A stretch of DNA of 21,745 nucleotides from JANWHZ01 sp964527385 (GTDB taxonomy: Bacteria > Patescibacteriota > Saccharimonadia > Saccharimonadales > UBA4665), in assembly GCA_964527385.1 (NCBI GenBank), contig CAZGPZ010000013.1:1-21745 (forward strand), written 5' to 3'. The position numbers and the translations under genes are program-made. This document shows positions 1-7,327 of the stretch, in pieces (positions within the stretch are counted from its first letter, which is position 1; every line of letters begins with the position of its first letter). The notes beneath the pieces are model-generated. The model searched no databases and had not been told where the DNA came from. It saw nothing but the letters and a program-made list of their open reading frames with translations.

Positions 1-2
1 AA

Positions 3-1271
3 TGTCCACATTGTGGCAAAGCGTTCAAAATTGACGAAGCTGGTTTCGCAGACATCTTGAAACAGGTTCGCGATAATGAATTTGAACAGGCCTTACATCA
101 GCAGCTAGAAAATGCCGTTAAAGTTGCGAGGCTGGAAACAGAAAATTCCTTAAAGGATGCCGCTACCCAAAAGGACATCGAAATATCAAAACTACACGGC
201 CAGCTTAAGGAAAAGGATGACGAAGCCAAGCTCCTCGAAGCCGAGACCAGAAACTCTCTGCAAGGAGACCTGTCCCAAAAAGATACCGAGCTTGCCGAGC
301 TGAGAGCTAGGCTGAGTGCAAAAGATACCGAGAAACAATTAGCCGTTACTGAAGCTGTTAATAAAGTCGAGAAGGAACGTGATGAACTTGCCAATAAGCT
401 GGAAGGGAAAGAACATGAACAGCTATTGTTAGAATCTTCTCTGAAGGAAAAGCACGAAGCGGAGATCAAGCTTAAAGACGAGCAGATTGCACAATATAAA
501 GACTTTAAGTCAAAGCAGTCGGTTAAGCTGCTTGGCGAAAGCCTTGAACAGCATTGCGAAATTGCGTTTAGGCAATGGCAGTCCGCTGGTGCATTTAGAA
601 ATGTAAGCTTTGAAAAGGATAATGACGCAAGCTCAGGAACTAAGGGCGACTATGTCTACCGTGAGACCGATGAAGTCGGTAATGAAATACTGTCGATCAT
701 GTTTGAAATGAAAAATGAAGCTGAAGAATCGGCCACAAAAAAGAAGAATGAAGATCACTTGAAGAAGCTCGACAAAGATCGTCAAGAAAAGAAATGTGAT
801 TTTGCAGTTCTAGTGAGCGTACTCGAAGCTGAGAGTGAACTATATGCTGGTATCACCGATGTGTCGTCATTCGCATTCGATAAGATGTACGTTGTCCGCC
901 CACAGTTCTTCATCCCAATGATCACGCTACTTCGTGCTCCTGCATTGAGCTCAATGAAATATAAAACCGAACTTGCACTAGTTCGCGACCAAAACATCGA
1001 CATCACCAACTTTGAAAACGACCTACAGACATTTCAAGATGGCTTTATAAAAAACGTCAAAGACTCAAGCAGTAAATTTCAGGATGCTATGGACGGGATC
1101 GACGCAACGATTAAAAAGCTAGAAGGTATCAAAGAAGCTCTCCGCTTATCCAATAAGCATTTACTCACCGCAGGCAATAAAGTAGAGAATGTCTCGGTTA
1201 AACGTCTAGTCAAAGACAATCCAACAATGGCTGCAAAATTCGCAGAGCTCAAAGAAGACACGGAAAATTAA
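3..1271 (+). CDS. DUF2130-type coiled-coil protein, 5' end outside window
   Basis: The frame is open from the left edge, so the gene starts before the window. The first visible residues, CPHCGKAFKIDEAG, form the short zinc-ribbon-like start typical of DUF2130 proteins and match the frame that continues to the TAA at 1269. A TTG at 57 could be mistaken for a start but would cut this motif off. Residues of roughly 20 to 170 are a highly charged Glu/Lys/Leu coiled coil. The rest is the globular DUF2130 domain, with blocks such as SGTKGDYVYRE, IMFEMKNEAEES and CDFAVLVSV, followed by a second helical stretch. The function of the family is unknown; resemblance to nuclease-fold proteins is only a possibility. 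The stop codon lies three bases from the first junction repeat, so this is probably also a module of the array. Confidence 0.85.
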   Translation, partial: CPHCGKAFKIDEAGFADILKQVRDNEFEQALHQQLENAVKVARLETENSLKDAATQKDIEISKLHGQLKEKDDEAKLLEAETRNSLQGDLSQKDTELAELRARLSAKDTEKQLAVTEAVNKVEKERDELANKLEGKEHEQLLLESSLKEKHEAEIKLKDEQIAQYKDFKSKQSVKLLGESLEQHCEIAFRQWQSAGAFRNVSFEKDNDASSGTKGDYVYRETDEVGNEILSIMFEMKNEAEESATKKKNEDHLKKLDKDRQEKKCDFAVLVSVLEAESELYAGITDVSSFAFDKMYVVRPQFFIPMITLLRAPALSSMKYKTELALVRDQNIDITNFENDLQTFQDGFIKNVKDSSSKFQDAMDGIDATIKKLEGIKEALRLSNKHLLTAGNKVENVSVKRLVKDNPTMAAKFAELKEDTEN

Positions 1272-1273
1272 AG

Positions 1274-1443
1274 CTTCAGCATTTTGGACATCTCGAAAAG
1301 TTCAGAAAACATTAAGGAATAGGCGATTCCAACAGGGGTAGTAAATCACTGGGTATGTAAATATCTAGCGTTTCGTCGTTGCTGAGTAGCTCTACTAGCG
1401 GGAGCCATAAGCCTTTTGGCTTCTGTTATGCAGAGATCTTTTT
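1274..1443 (+). repeat. Junction repeat 1, family E left arm plus terminator
   Basis: It starts with CTTCAGC just after the DUF2130 stop. The core GGAGCCA is at 1401-1407, followed by a hairpin and T-run. On the minus strand the arm reads WLPLVELLSNDETL... for 31 codons to a TAA at 1312. Positions 1350-1407 are nearly identical to 1930-1987, the matching part of junction 2. Confidence 0.75.
1418..1443 (+). terminator. Terminator of DUF2130 module
   Basis: An imperfect stem GGCTTCTG / CAGAGATC (one mismatch, G-T pairs) is followed by TTTTT. The same bases encode the last residues (KKISA) of the minus-strand gene to the right. Confidence 0.55.
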
Positions 1444-1818
1444 GTGCTGTAGCGTTAAAGCAACTGGGATTGCGAACGGAATAATCAGCGCTAATGATAA
1501 TATCGCTGTATGTATAGTTAGGTCAGGGTACTCTTTCCTGACTTTTTCGCGGTATGACTGCGACCGATTCATAAGCAGGTTCCTACTCGGAGCGCTGTTC
1601 AGCAGTTGCCGGGTGATAATGCAGAGCATGACAATTGTGTTTATTGCGATGCCGCTAGCGACGATGCTAAACAAATATGCGTGCTGCCTGCTTGATGCAG
1701 CGGCTACAAACGCAGTGATGAATGTCATAAGTACAAATTCACCAAACACAAATTTAAGTCCATTCAAATAGTTATGCTCATAAATCACGTCAAGGAGTGT
1801 TGGCCGTTTTGCCCTCAT
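1426..1818 (-). CDS. Small membrane protein, three predicted helices
   Basis: I do not recognise a family. The protein has 130 residues. A charged N-terminus (MRAKRPTLLDVIYEHNYL) is followed by three hydrophobic segments at about residues 26-46, 50-75 and 103-127 in the inner membrane, with a basic loop (SRNLLMNRSQSYREKVRKEY) between the second and third. I chose the ATG at 1818 rather than the one at 1824 because a TAGCAT box lies exactly six bases upstream, the spacing seen at other starts here. The last residues KKISA and the stop are encoded by the terminator of junction 1, so the C-terminus lies within the repeat. Family E repeats flank the gene on both sides as direct repeats. Confidence 0.7.
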   Translation of the reverse strand: MRAKRPTLLDVIYEHNYLNGLKFVFGEFVLMTFITAFVAAASSRQHAYLFSIVASGIAINTIVMLCIITRQLLNSAPSRNLLMNRSQSYREKVRKEYPDLTIHTAILSLALIIPFAIPVALTLQHKKISA

Positions 1819-1824
1819 GCTCAT

Positions 1825-1830
1825 ATGCTA
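1825..1830 (-). promoter_or_regulatory. -10 box TAGCAT
   Basis: TANNNT box six bases before the ATG at 1818; it predicts a leaderless transcript. No clear -35 box is visible. Confidence 0.5.
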
Positions 1831-1854
1831 GCAGAAAAAAGACAGACGTATAAG

Positions 1855-2029
1855 CTTCAGCATTTTGAACATTTGCAGTAGCCCTTAAGATACTAGAATT
1901 AGACGGCTCTAAGAGGGGCAGCAAATCGTACGGTATGTAAACATCCAGCTCTTCGTCGTTGCTGAGTAGCGCTACTAGCGGGAGCCAACATGCTTATGCT
2001 TATTCTCCTCTGTCAATGAGGAGGATTTT
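1855..2029 (+). repeat. Junction repeat 2, family E left arm plus terminator
   Basis: CTTCAGC at 1855, core GGAGCCA at 1981-1987. The minus-strand frame reads WLPLVALLSNDEELDVYIP and continues open past the arm, ending near 1797. It is a close copy of junction 1 for about 60 bases next to the core and then diverges. Confidence 0.75.
2005..2029 (+). terminator. Terminator in junction 2
   Basis: Stem CTCCTC / GAGGAG around TGTCAAT, then a short TTTT. The next -10 box begins only two bases after it, so the terminator overlaps the -35 region of the following promoter. Confidence 0.5.
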
Positions 2030-2031
2030 GC

Positions 2032-2037
2032 TATACT
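2032..2037 (+). promoter_or_regulatory. -10 box TATACT
   Basis: Six bases before the ATG at 2044; this predicts a leaderless mRNA for the dehydrogenase. Confidence 0.65.
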
Positions 2038-2043
2038 AGGAAC

Positions 2044-2772
2044 ATGAAAATAACACTTATAACAGGCTCAACCAAAGGTATCGGTCTTGCAACGGCGCAA
2101 CGTCTTTACGATGATGGCGGCACGGTAATTTTGAATTCGCCAAATCGTGACGAAGAATCTGTGCTTGAAAAGTTTGAAGATAAGACACGTGTATATTTTT
2201 ACGCAGCTGATATTTCCGATAAATCGTCCCTTGAAGGCATGAAGATCTTTATTCAAGAAAAGTTCGGTCGGCTCGACTCGCTCGTTGCTAACGCTGGAAT
2301 CATGCCCTTACCATGTGGAATCGACACAATCACTGATGAAAACATTGACCGAACAATTGACGTGAATCTAAAGGGTACTTTTAATACATTAAAAATTTTT
2401 GGCACTTTCATCCAGGAAACGTCAAAGCATGGTTCAATTGTTGCGCTGACTTCGGTAGATGGCATCATTGGCGAACCTTATGGCGTTATCTACTCAACGA
2501 CCAAGGCTGGCATTATCTCGCTTGTGAAATCGTTCGCACGCAAATACAAAGAGCCGCTCGTTCGTGTAAATGGGATAGCGCCCGGCTTAATAGACACTCC
2601 GCTTTCCGCAAGCACTGGAGAAGACCCAAGCTGGACAACCGACGTATCTATTATCCAGCGTATGGGCAAGCCAGAGGAAATCGCCGCAGCAATTGCATTC
2701 CTGCTTTCTGACGACGCCTCATTCGTTACCGGTCAAATCTTAGCCGTCGATGGCGGCTTTACGCTGAAGTAA
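2044..2772 (+). CDS. Short-chain dehydrogenase/reductase (SDR)
   Basis: A classical SDR of 242 residues, an NAD(P)-dependent cytosolic oxidoreductase of the FabG-like type. The Rossmann cofactor motif TGSTKGIG is at 7-14 and the NAG motif at 83-85. The active-site tetrad is complete: Asn108 in DVNLKG, Ser137, Tyr150 and Lys154 in YSTTK. The family C-terminal signature SFVTGQILAVDGG is present. The length is normal and nothing is missing. The substrate cannot be told from sequence; the single-gene setting gives no pathway context. The start is fixed by the TATACT box six bases upstream; there is no Shine-Dalgarno sequence. It is followed by a family B junction whose minus-strand frame overlaps the last few codons. 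Confidence 0.93.
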   Translation: MKITLITGSTKGIGLATAQRLYDDGGTVILNSPNRDEESVLEKFEDKTRVYFYAADISDKSSLEGMKIFIQEKFGRLDSLVANAGIMPLPCGIDTITDENIDRTIDVNLKGTFNTLKIFGTFIQETSKHGSIVALTSVDGIIGEPYGVIYSTTKAGIISLVKSFARKYKEPLVRVNGIAPGLIDTPLSASTGEDPSWTTDVSIIQRMGKPEEIAAAIAFLLSDDASFVTGQILAVDGGFTLK

Positions 2773-2779
2773 TTTGCGA

Positions 2780-2899
2780 CTTCGAACCGGCCACTATTGC
2801 CCACATTTCCAACAAAACACCTTTAAATCGGCTCCAATCCATCCCACTTAGGGGAGCCAAATTGCTTATGTTTAAAAGGACTTCTTCGGAAGTCTTTTT
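2780..2899 (+). repeat. Junction repeat 3, family B left arm plus terminator
   Basis: The arm is TTCGAACCGGCCAC... with core GGAGCCA at 2853-2859. On the minus strand the frame is open through both right arm and left arm (KKTSEEVLLNIS, then APLSGMDWSRFKG...). Family B copies at 8.1, 11.3 and 15.2 kb share DW-x-x-FKGV-x-x-EMW. Confidence 0.75.
2879..2899 (+). terminator. Terminator in junction 3
   Basis: Perfect GACTTC / GAAGTC stem with a TTCG tetraloop, followed by TTTTT. Confidence 0.8.
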
Positions 2900-2908
2900 A
2901 CGCTCTGA

Positions 2909-2914
2909 TATGAT
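2909..2914 (+). promoter_or_regulatory. -10 box TATGAT
   Basis: Six bases before the ATG at 2921; predicted leaderless start. Confidence 0.6.
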
Positions 2915-2920
2915 TACCAT

Positions 2921-3676
2921 ATGACAAAGGTTAATGATTACGAACACTATGCTGCACTTCGGCAACTTGCGCTAAAAAAGGGTACGAAAAATTCGCACCG
3001 GTTTGTCGAGAAACCCGCAATGGAAAGCATACTAGTCGATTTGACTGGCATGCGAATTCTCTTATTAGGGTGCGGCACGGGCGAAGAGACGCTGCTACTT
3101 GAAAAATACGGCGCAAAGGATATGGTCGGTGTTGATATATCTAAAGAATCCGTCAGGTTAGCAAATGAAACATATCCGGCTCACAAATTTTTCGTTGGAG
3201 ATATGCATGAGCTTAACTTCCCTGATATGTACTTCGATTTTGTTTATAGCAGCTTAACCATTCACTATTCTGACAACCCACTGGTCGTTTATGAAGAGAT
3301 CTCTCGAGTACTAAAGCCAGGCGGTAAGCTCCAATTTTCAGTTGGTCATCCTGCGCGCTGGGCGTCGGATAGAATTAATATTGATGGCGCTCCTACAAAG
3401 GTGCTCGGCTACTCAGAAGCCGAAGATCATCCGCAGCTTTATGGAAGCTACAGCCAGTTTGCAGTATACGAGGAAATATTTCCCAGCGGAGAAGTCCTAA
3501 GCTTTTGGGTAGGTCCACCGAGTATGCACTTTGCTCTTCTAAAACAGGCCGGATTTACAGTAGAGGAATTTCTTGAGACAAAGGCTGTTCCTGAAAGTAA
3601 GAGTGTAGACCCGTATTATTTTGAGCGCTTCAGCAACTTCCCGCAATTTACTGTGTTTGCTGCAAAGAAGGGCTAA
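2921..3676 (+). CDS. Class I SAM-dependent methyltransferase
   Basis: A 251-residue Rossmann-fold methyltransferase of the Methyltransf_11/UbiE-like group. Motif I is ILLLGCGTG (46-54), which binds SAM. The acidic residue that contacts the ribose is Asp72 in GVDIS. Motif II/III follows as GDMHELNFPDMYFDFVYSS, with the post-motif VLKPGGKLQFSVGHP. A C-terminal region of about 110 residues (WASDRINIDG to the end) probably shapes the substrate site. The acceptor is unknown. The start is supported by TATGAT six bases upstream. The TAA stop overlaps the TAG stop of the antisense family A peptide in the shared bases CTAA. Confidence 0.92.
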   Translation: MTKVNDYEHYAALRQLALKKGTKNSHRFVEKPAMESILVDLTGMRILLLGCGTGEETLLLEKYGAKDMVGVDISKESVRLANETYPAHKFFVGDMHELNFPDMYFDFVYSSLTIHYSDNPLVVYEEISRVLKPGGKLQFSVGHPARWASDRINIDGAPTKVLGYSEAEDHPQLYGSYSQFAVYEEIFPSGEVLSFWVGPPSMHFALLKQAGFTVEEFLETKAVPESKSVDPYYFERFSNFPQFTVFAAKKG

Positions 3677-3798
3677 CCTTCAGCACTTTGAAGCAGCTTA
3701 TGTAACGCCTCGTCATCTGTTAGGTCGGTTTCTGGCGCCCGAAGCATCTCCACTAGGGGGAGCCATACAAAGACGGTCCTCATTTGAGGGCCGTTTTT
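3673..3798 (+). repeat. Junction repeat 4, family A left arm plus terminator
   Basis: Left boundary CTAACCTTCAGC, core GGAGCCA at 3759-3765. Minus strand: ATG at 3783, MRTVFV, then WLPLVEMLRAPETDLTDD... ending QSAEG and TAG at 3673, a complete 36-codon frame. It is the most intact family A copy. Confidence 0.8.
3773..3798 (+). terminator. Terminator of methyltransferase module
   Basis: Nine-base-pair stem ACGGTCCTC / GAGGGCCGT with an ATTT loop, followed by TTTTT. Confidence 0.85.
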
Positions 3799-3820
3799 GT
3801 ATTTTTCGAGATTGGCTTTG

Positions 3821-3997
3821 GACTAGCGACCAGCCATGCGAAGCGGGGCGTAGGTCGCTGGTTCGGTGGAGCGAGGACGCGCGCGGAAGCTCGCTTCGAG
3901 CACGCCGGAGCGGAGAAGTGCGAGCCGAAGGCGAGTGTGCGCTACCCAGTCCCCGGAGCCATAAGCATTTTTACCTCTGTTATTTAGGGGTCTTTTT
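3821..3997 (+). repeat. Structured GC-rich element, family C, copy 1 (gene-less module)
   Basis: About 140 bases ending in GGAGCCA at 3955-3961 and a terminator. Stem 1: AGCGACC 3825-3831 / GGTCGCT 3853-3859. Stem 2: GAAG 3886-3889 / CTTC 3894-3897 with loop CTCG. Other copies are at 8.2 and 12.3 kb. No convincing gene lies between the flanking cores at 3765 and 3955. Confidence 0.75.
3973..3997 (+). terminator. Terminator after structured element
   Basis: Stem ACCTCT / AGGGGT (one G-T pair) around CTGTTA, then CTTTTTG. Confidence 0.6.
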
Positions 3998-4016
3998 GTT
4001 TTCCTTGGCCATGTTC

Positions 4017-4022
4017 TATACT
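4017..4022 (+). promoter_or_regulatory. -10 box TATACT
   Basis: Six bases before the ATG at 4029; predicted leaderless start. Confidence 0.65.
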
Positions 4023-4028
4023 TCAGCT

Positions 4029-4733
4029 ATGAAGCAATACGTTATCGGACATCGTGGTGCTGCAGGACGGGCACCCGAAAACACGTTGAAGGCATTTCGT
4101 ATTGGCTGTGAGTCTGAAGCCGAGGTAGTTGAATGCGATATTCATTTAACCAAAGACAAGAAGTTGGTGGTTATTCATGATGGCACACTAGACAGGACGA
4201 CTAATGGCTCGGGATGGGTCAAAGACTACACGCTTGAAGAACTTAGAAAGCTGGATGCTGGTGAAGGCGAAAAGATTCCGACAATTGAAGAAGTAGTTGA
4301 TCTCGTATTCAGGTATAACAAAAAACTAATCATCGAAATTAAGGCAGAGGATTGGCCAGCTGCATTGGAGCAAGCAGATGCTTTCACTGCTTTTCTCGAC
4401 AGCAATAAGGATGCGGTCACAAGAATTTGTCTACACTCATTCTGGCTAGATATTTTGGCCAAGGTTAAGGCAAGTTTCCCCGAACTACGCACCTTTGCAG
4501 TCGTTTGGGTTGGGCTAACTCCAGACAAACTGCTGCAGCTTATTCTCGACGCCAAGGCTGACGGCGTATCAATTGAGCAAGATTACGTCTCATCAGAATT
4601 TGTTGACCTTTGTCGACAACACAACATAGAGATTAATGCATTTTTGCTCAATGACGTTAGCTCATTCGAGAAAATGCGAGATCGCGGTGTCGATGGTTTA
4701 ATCACTAACTGCCCTGATAAATTTCACCTCTAA
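4029..4733 (+). CDS. Glycerophosphodiester phosphodiesterase
   Basis: A 234-residue GDPD-family TIM-barrel enzyme that hydrolyses glycerophosphodiesters to glycerol 3-phosphate and an alcohol, using a divalent metal. The signature HRGAAGRAPENT (8-19) supplies His8, Arg9 and Glu17. VECDIHLTKD (34-43) supplies the metal-binding Glu35 and Asp37, and VIHDGTLDRTTNG (48-60) the catalytic His50. LIIEIKAE and the C-terminal GVDGLITNCPDKF fit the family. There is no signal peptide, so it is cytosolic, as in short UgpQ-type enzymes. The frame is open far upstream through the family C element, but the TATACT box six bases before ATG 4029 and the family start at K-x-x-V-IGHRG decide the start. Confidence 0.93.
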   Translation: MKQYVIGHRGAAGRAPENTLKAFRIGCESEAEVVECDIHLTKDKKLVVIHDGTLDRTTNGSGWVKDYTLEELRKLDAGEGEKIPTIEEVVDLVFRYNKKLIIEIKAEDWPAALEQADAFTAFLDSNKDAVTRICLHSFWLDILAKVKASFPELRTFAVVWVGLTPDKLLQLILDAKADGVSIEQDYVSSEFVDLCRQHNIEINAFLLNDVSSFEKMRDRGVDGLITNCPDKFHL

Positions 4734-4857
4734 TCTTCAGCGCTTTGAAGAAGCTTATGTAACTCTCGTGATCTGTTAAATCAAAACCTTCTGTTCGGAG
4801 GGTCTCTGTCAAGGGGAGCCAAAAGCATTTTGACCTCTGTTATTCGAAGGTCTTTTT
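4730..4857 (+). repeat. Junction repeat 5, family A left arm plus terminator
   Basis: CTAATCTTCAGC at the left, core GGAGCCA at 4815-4821. The minus frame reads WLPLTETLRTEGFDLTD and then has a one-base deletion relative to other copies, so this copy is a frameshifted relic. Confidence 0.75.
4832..4857 (+). terminator. Terminator of GDPD module
   Basis: Stem GACCT / AGGTC (inner pairs imperfect) around CTGTTA, then TTTTT. The same bases encode the last residues KKTFE of the minus-strand kinase. Confidence 0.7.
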
Positions 4858-5367
4858 GTTTTCTATGATCATTTGAAGCTTCTTAACGGCTTCGTCAATT
4901 TCTAAACGCGTTGTGTCTAATACTTCTATGTGGCCAGCCTTCATCGCTTCGTTCCGCAGGTAAGCAGCCCAGTTCGCCATGTCACCAGTGGCTAGCTCCG
5001 CCTGCCCACGACTTACGAGTCGTTTGTTGCGCTCTTCATCGCTACAGTCAAGTAGCACTATATCATACAGATCTACGTGATTTGATTTGCAAGCTTCCAA
5101 TACAAAAGCAAGCCGCATCTGACCATCAAAAACGACAGAAGACGTTGCTAAATATTTGGCTTTGATTTCTTTAACCCATTTTATGGTTGTCTGTCGTTGC
5201 CATTCTTCAGCTGAACCGAATTCTTTTAGCATGCTTTCTGGAGAGGGAATACCAACTGAGTCAAAGTAGCAAAATTGCAAATTACTTAACGTAGCCCGTT
5301 GGAGTTCTTTAACGATTGTTGTTTTGCCAGAACCCGAGGCACCAGTAATGAAGATGATCTTATTCAT
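4840..5367 (-). CDS. P-loop kinase-like NTPase (AAA_33/adenylate-kinase type)
   Basis: A 175-residue ATP-binding protein. The N-terminus MNKIIFITGASGSGKTT carries Walker A (GASGSGKTT, 9-17). A central DIVLLDCSDEERNKRLVSRG resembles the nucleotide-kinase segment in which a base-binding strand is followed by a lid-like helix with basic residues. FDGQMR supplies an acidic residue near the Walker B position. Such proteins phosphorylate small molecules or nucleotides; the substrate is not evident. The start is fixed by TATTAT six bases upstream. The C-terminal residues KKTFE and the stop lie inside the terminator of junction 5, so the tail is supplied by the repeat. It is convergent with the GDPD gene. 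Confidence 0.85.
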   Translation of the reverse strand: MNKIIFITGASGSGKTTIVKELQRATLSNLQFCYFDSVGIPSPESMLKEFGSAEEWQRQTTIKWVKEIKAKYLATSSVVFDGQMRLAFVLEACKSNHVDLYDIVLLDCSDEERNKRLVSRGQAELATGDMANWAAYLRNEAMKAGHIEVLDTTRLEIDEAVKKLQMIIENKKTFE

Positions 5368-5373
5368 GCACTA

Positions 5374-5379
5374 ATAATA
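5374..5379 (-). promoter_or_regulatory. -10 box TATTAT
   Basis: Six bases before the kinase ATG at 5367 on the minus strand. Confidence 0.6.
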
Positions 5380-5412
5380 CGTCTTAACGGGTGACGGGCT
5401 TAAATGCGGCAA

Positions 5413-5545
5413 TTAACCTTCAGCACTTTGAATAAGCTTATGCAGCCTTTCTTCATCTGTTAAATCGAATTCTCCCACTCGAAGCATCTCCACTAGCGGG
5501 AGCCAAGGTTAGAACCAAAATTACAGAGACGAAAGTCTCTGTTTT
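5413..5545 (+). repeat. Junction repeat 6, family A left arm plus terminator
   Basis: TTAACCTTCAGC at the left, core GGAGCCA at 5499-5505. The minus frame is intact: WLPLVEMLRVGEFDLTDEE, then RLHKLIQSAEG and TAA. A stop codon lies two codons upstream of the Trp, so this copy has no visible start. Confidence 0.8.
5524..5545 (+). terminator. Terminator in junction 6
   Basis: Perfect CAGAGAC / GTCTCTG stem with a GAAA tetraloop and TTTT, extended by outer CCAAAAT / ATTTTGG pairing; it may work in both directions. Confidence 0.8.
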
Positions 5546-5664
5546 GATTTTGGGTGGCTATAACATATGATGGTAGAACCTACTTTGCTTTGTGTATATA
5601 AATCTATGGGCCCAGTAACATTGCGGTCGATCGCAAGCTCTGCAATACTTAAGACTAATCATGA

Positions 5665-6837
5665 GTGATCTTGGAACATAAAGCTATGGCATTTATTTGG
5701 GAAGAACTCACCAGCAATGCGTCTAGTACGCTCTCAGAAAAATATTCGTTTCGCGAGCCAAAGACCAATAAGCTGGTCAAACCAAAGTCAAGAGTTGTCG
5801 ACAATGAGCGCAATGCTTTCATGGTCTGCTTGCAATCAGAACCACCCGTACAAACTGATCACAACCCAGACATATATTTCACCAGGTATACATACGAGCT
5901 GATCTGGAAAGAGCAGCGGACACAAATCCTCTATGTAGAACATGTGAATAGGCGACACCTCACATTTAACCCTGCAATTAGCGAAATGGCAGCCCCTAAA
6001 ATATTGGAACCCGACGCAGACGAGTTATTGCAAATTATCAAAGACGCGTTCGCCGCATTGGTACATACGTATGAGGGCAAGCCCTTGGAGCCGAAACGGT
6101 TTTACATGGCCTCAGAACGGCCTTACTTTGATACCGGTCACATCATTGACGCCAATATCGAAACAAGCTTTGCTTTTATTGAGATACCGATAGAAAAAGC
6201 AAAGGCGCTTGATACGCAACACGCAATCTCAAGCACGGCAGCAGCCTCACTCGGTGTGAAGCCCGAAACAATCATTAGCAGGTTAACCCACGCTTTAGCA
6301 GACGAGAAAAATAATGCTTATCTGTATTGTCTTGGCGTAACAGGAATTTGGAATGGGGTCGATATTGCTGAGCACTTCCTTCTACTATGGAACGACGAGC
6401 CAATCTACCTTCGCCGAAAATATTACATTTTTATGACCGATCAGCTTCAGATGGTTGGGAATATAGTCAAAATAGTCGCCCATAAAAGGTTAGGGCCCCC
6501 AAATAAGGAAAGATTCATACATGCGACAAAAATAATCGGAGACGCCATAGCTGCATATGGGTTAGGCGAAACAACATATACGAGAGGGCCCTTAGCTAAC
6601 CACAACTACGCTAAATGGCAATTTATCGACGACGGTGATGATGTCATCAGCATAGGATTCCATGATGATATAGACGACGTTAAGCCTGAAGCCAAGACTT
6701 CCGTGTCAACAGTTGCTCAACGGGCACAAGCCAGATTCACAGCAGAACTGCACACACGCAGATGGAGAAGGTCGGCTATTTTCTCGCTGGTGATAATCGT
6801 TACTTTGCTAATTATGAAACTAAGCAGATTGGTTTAA
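5665..6837 (+). CDS. Unknown protein with C-terminal membrane anchor
   Basis: I do not recognise a family. The protein has 390 residues from the GTG at 5665, or 383 from the ATG at 5686; neither has a TANNNT box at the usual spacing, so the start is uncertain. It is soluble over most of its length. Residues of about 368-386 (AIFSLVIIVTLLIMKLSRLV) are a single hydrophobic segment at the extreme C-terminus preceded by RRWRR, so it looks tail-anchored with the bulk in the cytosol. A stretch around residues 70-135 (ELIWKEQRTQILY ... APKILEPDADELL) is similar to the whole middle of the next protein. The stop is three bases before the next ATG, so the two genes form an operon and may act together. 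Confidence 0.75.
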   Translation: MILEHKAMAFIWEELTSNASSTLSEKYSFREPKTNKLVKPKSRVVDNERNAFMVCLQSEPPVQTDHNPDIYFTRYTYELIWKEQRTQILYVEHVNRRHLTFNPAISEMAAPKILEPDADELLQIIKDAFAALVHTYEGKPLEPKRFYMASERPYFDTGHIIDANIETSFAFIEIPIEKAKALDTQHAISSTAAASLGVKPETIISRLTHALADEKNNAYLYCLGVTGIWNGVDIAEHFLLLWNDEPIYLRRKYYIFMTDQLQMVGNIVKIVAHKRLGPPNKERFIHATKIIGDAIAAYGLGETTYTRGPLANHNYAKWQFIDDGDDVISIGFHDDIDDVKPEAKTSVSTVAQRAQARFTAELHTRRWRRSAIFSLVIIVTLLIMKLSRLV

Positions 6838-6840
6838 GCA

Positions 6841-7293
6841 ATGAATTTTGTTCACAAAAGATTGACCAAAGAAGAGGAGCAGAAGCTTATCGACCAGTAC
6901 GACATCAATCGTACTGCGATCATGGATTACTGCGACGTACTTATCGACGAAAAGACAGGCACAATCTTCATCGGTGAGAACAGCGACCACCATACAGACC
7001 CATACAGACATGGCGCGTTACTATGGAAAGACACCAGGACAGCCGTCAAGTATCGACTGATGCACAAGATTGGGCATGAGTCTTCACTTGTATCGTCTTG
7101 GTTCATAGAAAGCATTCGTGCACCTAAGAGCCTTGAGCCAGTAAGAGAAGAGCTTTTTAATAGTGTCATCGATGCCGTCCAGGCAGCGATACTACAACCG
7201 ACACGCACCAAACAAGTAGCACGTGTGCTTTCGGTCTTTGAATACATTGCACAACCGATCTTTACTGAAACACAAGGTAACCATAGGGTTTAA
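6841..7293 (+). CDS. Unknown protein sharing a domain with its upstream partner
   Basis: A soluble protein of 150 residues and unknown family. Its centre (LLWKDTRTAVKYRL ... IRAPKSLEPVREELF ... IDAVQAAIL) aligns with residues of about 70-135 of the 390-residue protein upstream: W-K-[ED]-x-R-T, then APK-x-LEP, then EL and a DA-x-x-A helix. The two are therefore probably paralogous domains, one with a membrane anchor and one without. The ATG follows the upstream stop by three bases with no Shine-Dalgarno sequence, which suggests translational coupling. A family D junction follows. Confidence 0.72.
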   Translation: MNFVHKRLTKEEEQKLIDQYDINRTAIMDYCDVLIDEKTGTIFIGENSDHHTDPYRHGALLWKDTRTAVKYRLMHKIGHESSLVSSWFIESIRAPKSLEPVREELFNSVIDAVQAAILQPTRTKQVARVLSVFEYIAQPIFTETQGNHRV

Positions 7294-7327
7294 ACCGTAC
7301 GGCTTACTGTTTTTTAGAGAGTAGTGT

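Noticed and set aside
98..469. Minus-strand open frame rich in Ser and Phe
   Set aside because: It is the complement of the Glu/Lys coiled-coil codons of the DUF2130-type gene.
3673..3720. Possible integron attC site: CTAAC at the left boundary and GTTAGGT (fits GTTRRRY) in family A arms
   Set aside because: The left box does not fit RYYYAAC, no L boxes or overall palindrome are found, and GTTAGGT/GTTAAAT falls inside the conserved peptide codons (LT). It is kept only as an analogy.
3621..4028. Open plus-strand frame upstream of the GDPD start
   Set aside because: It passes through the methyltransferase end, a terminator and the family C element. The family start and the -10 box place the true start at 4029.
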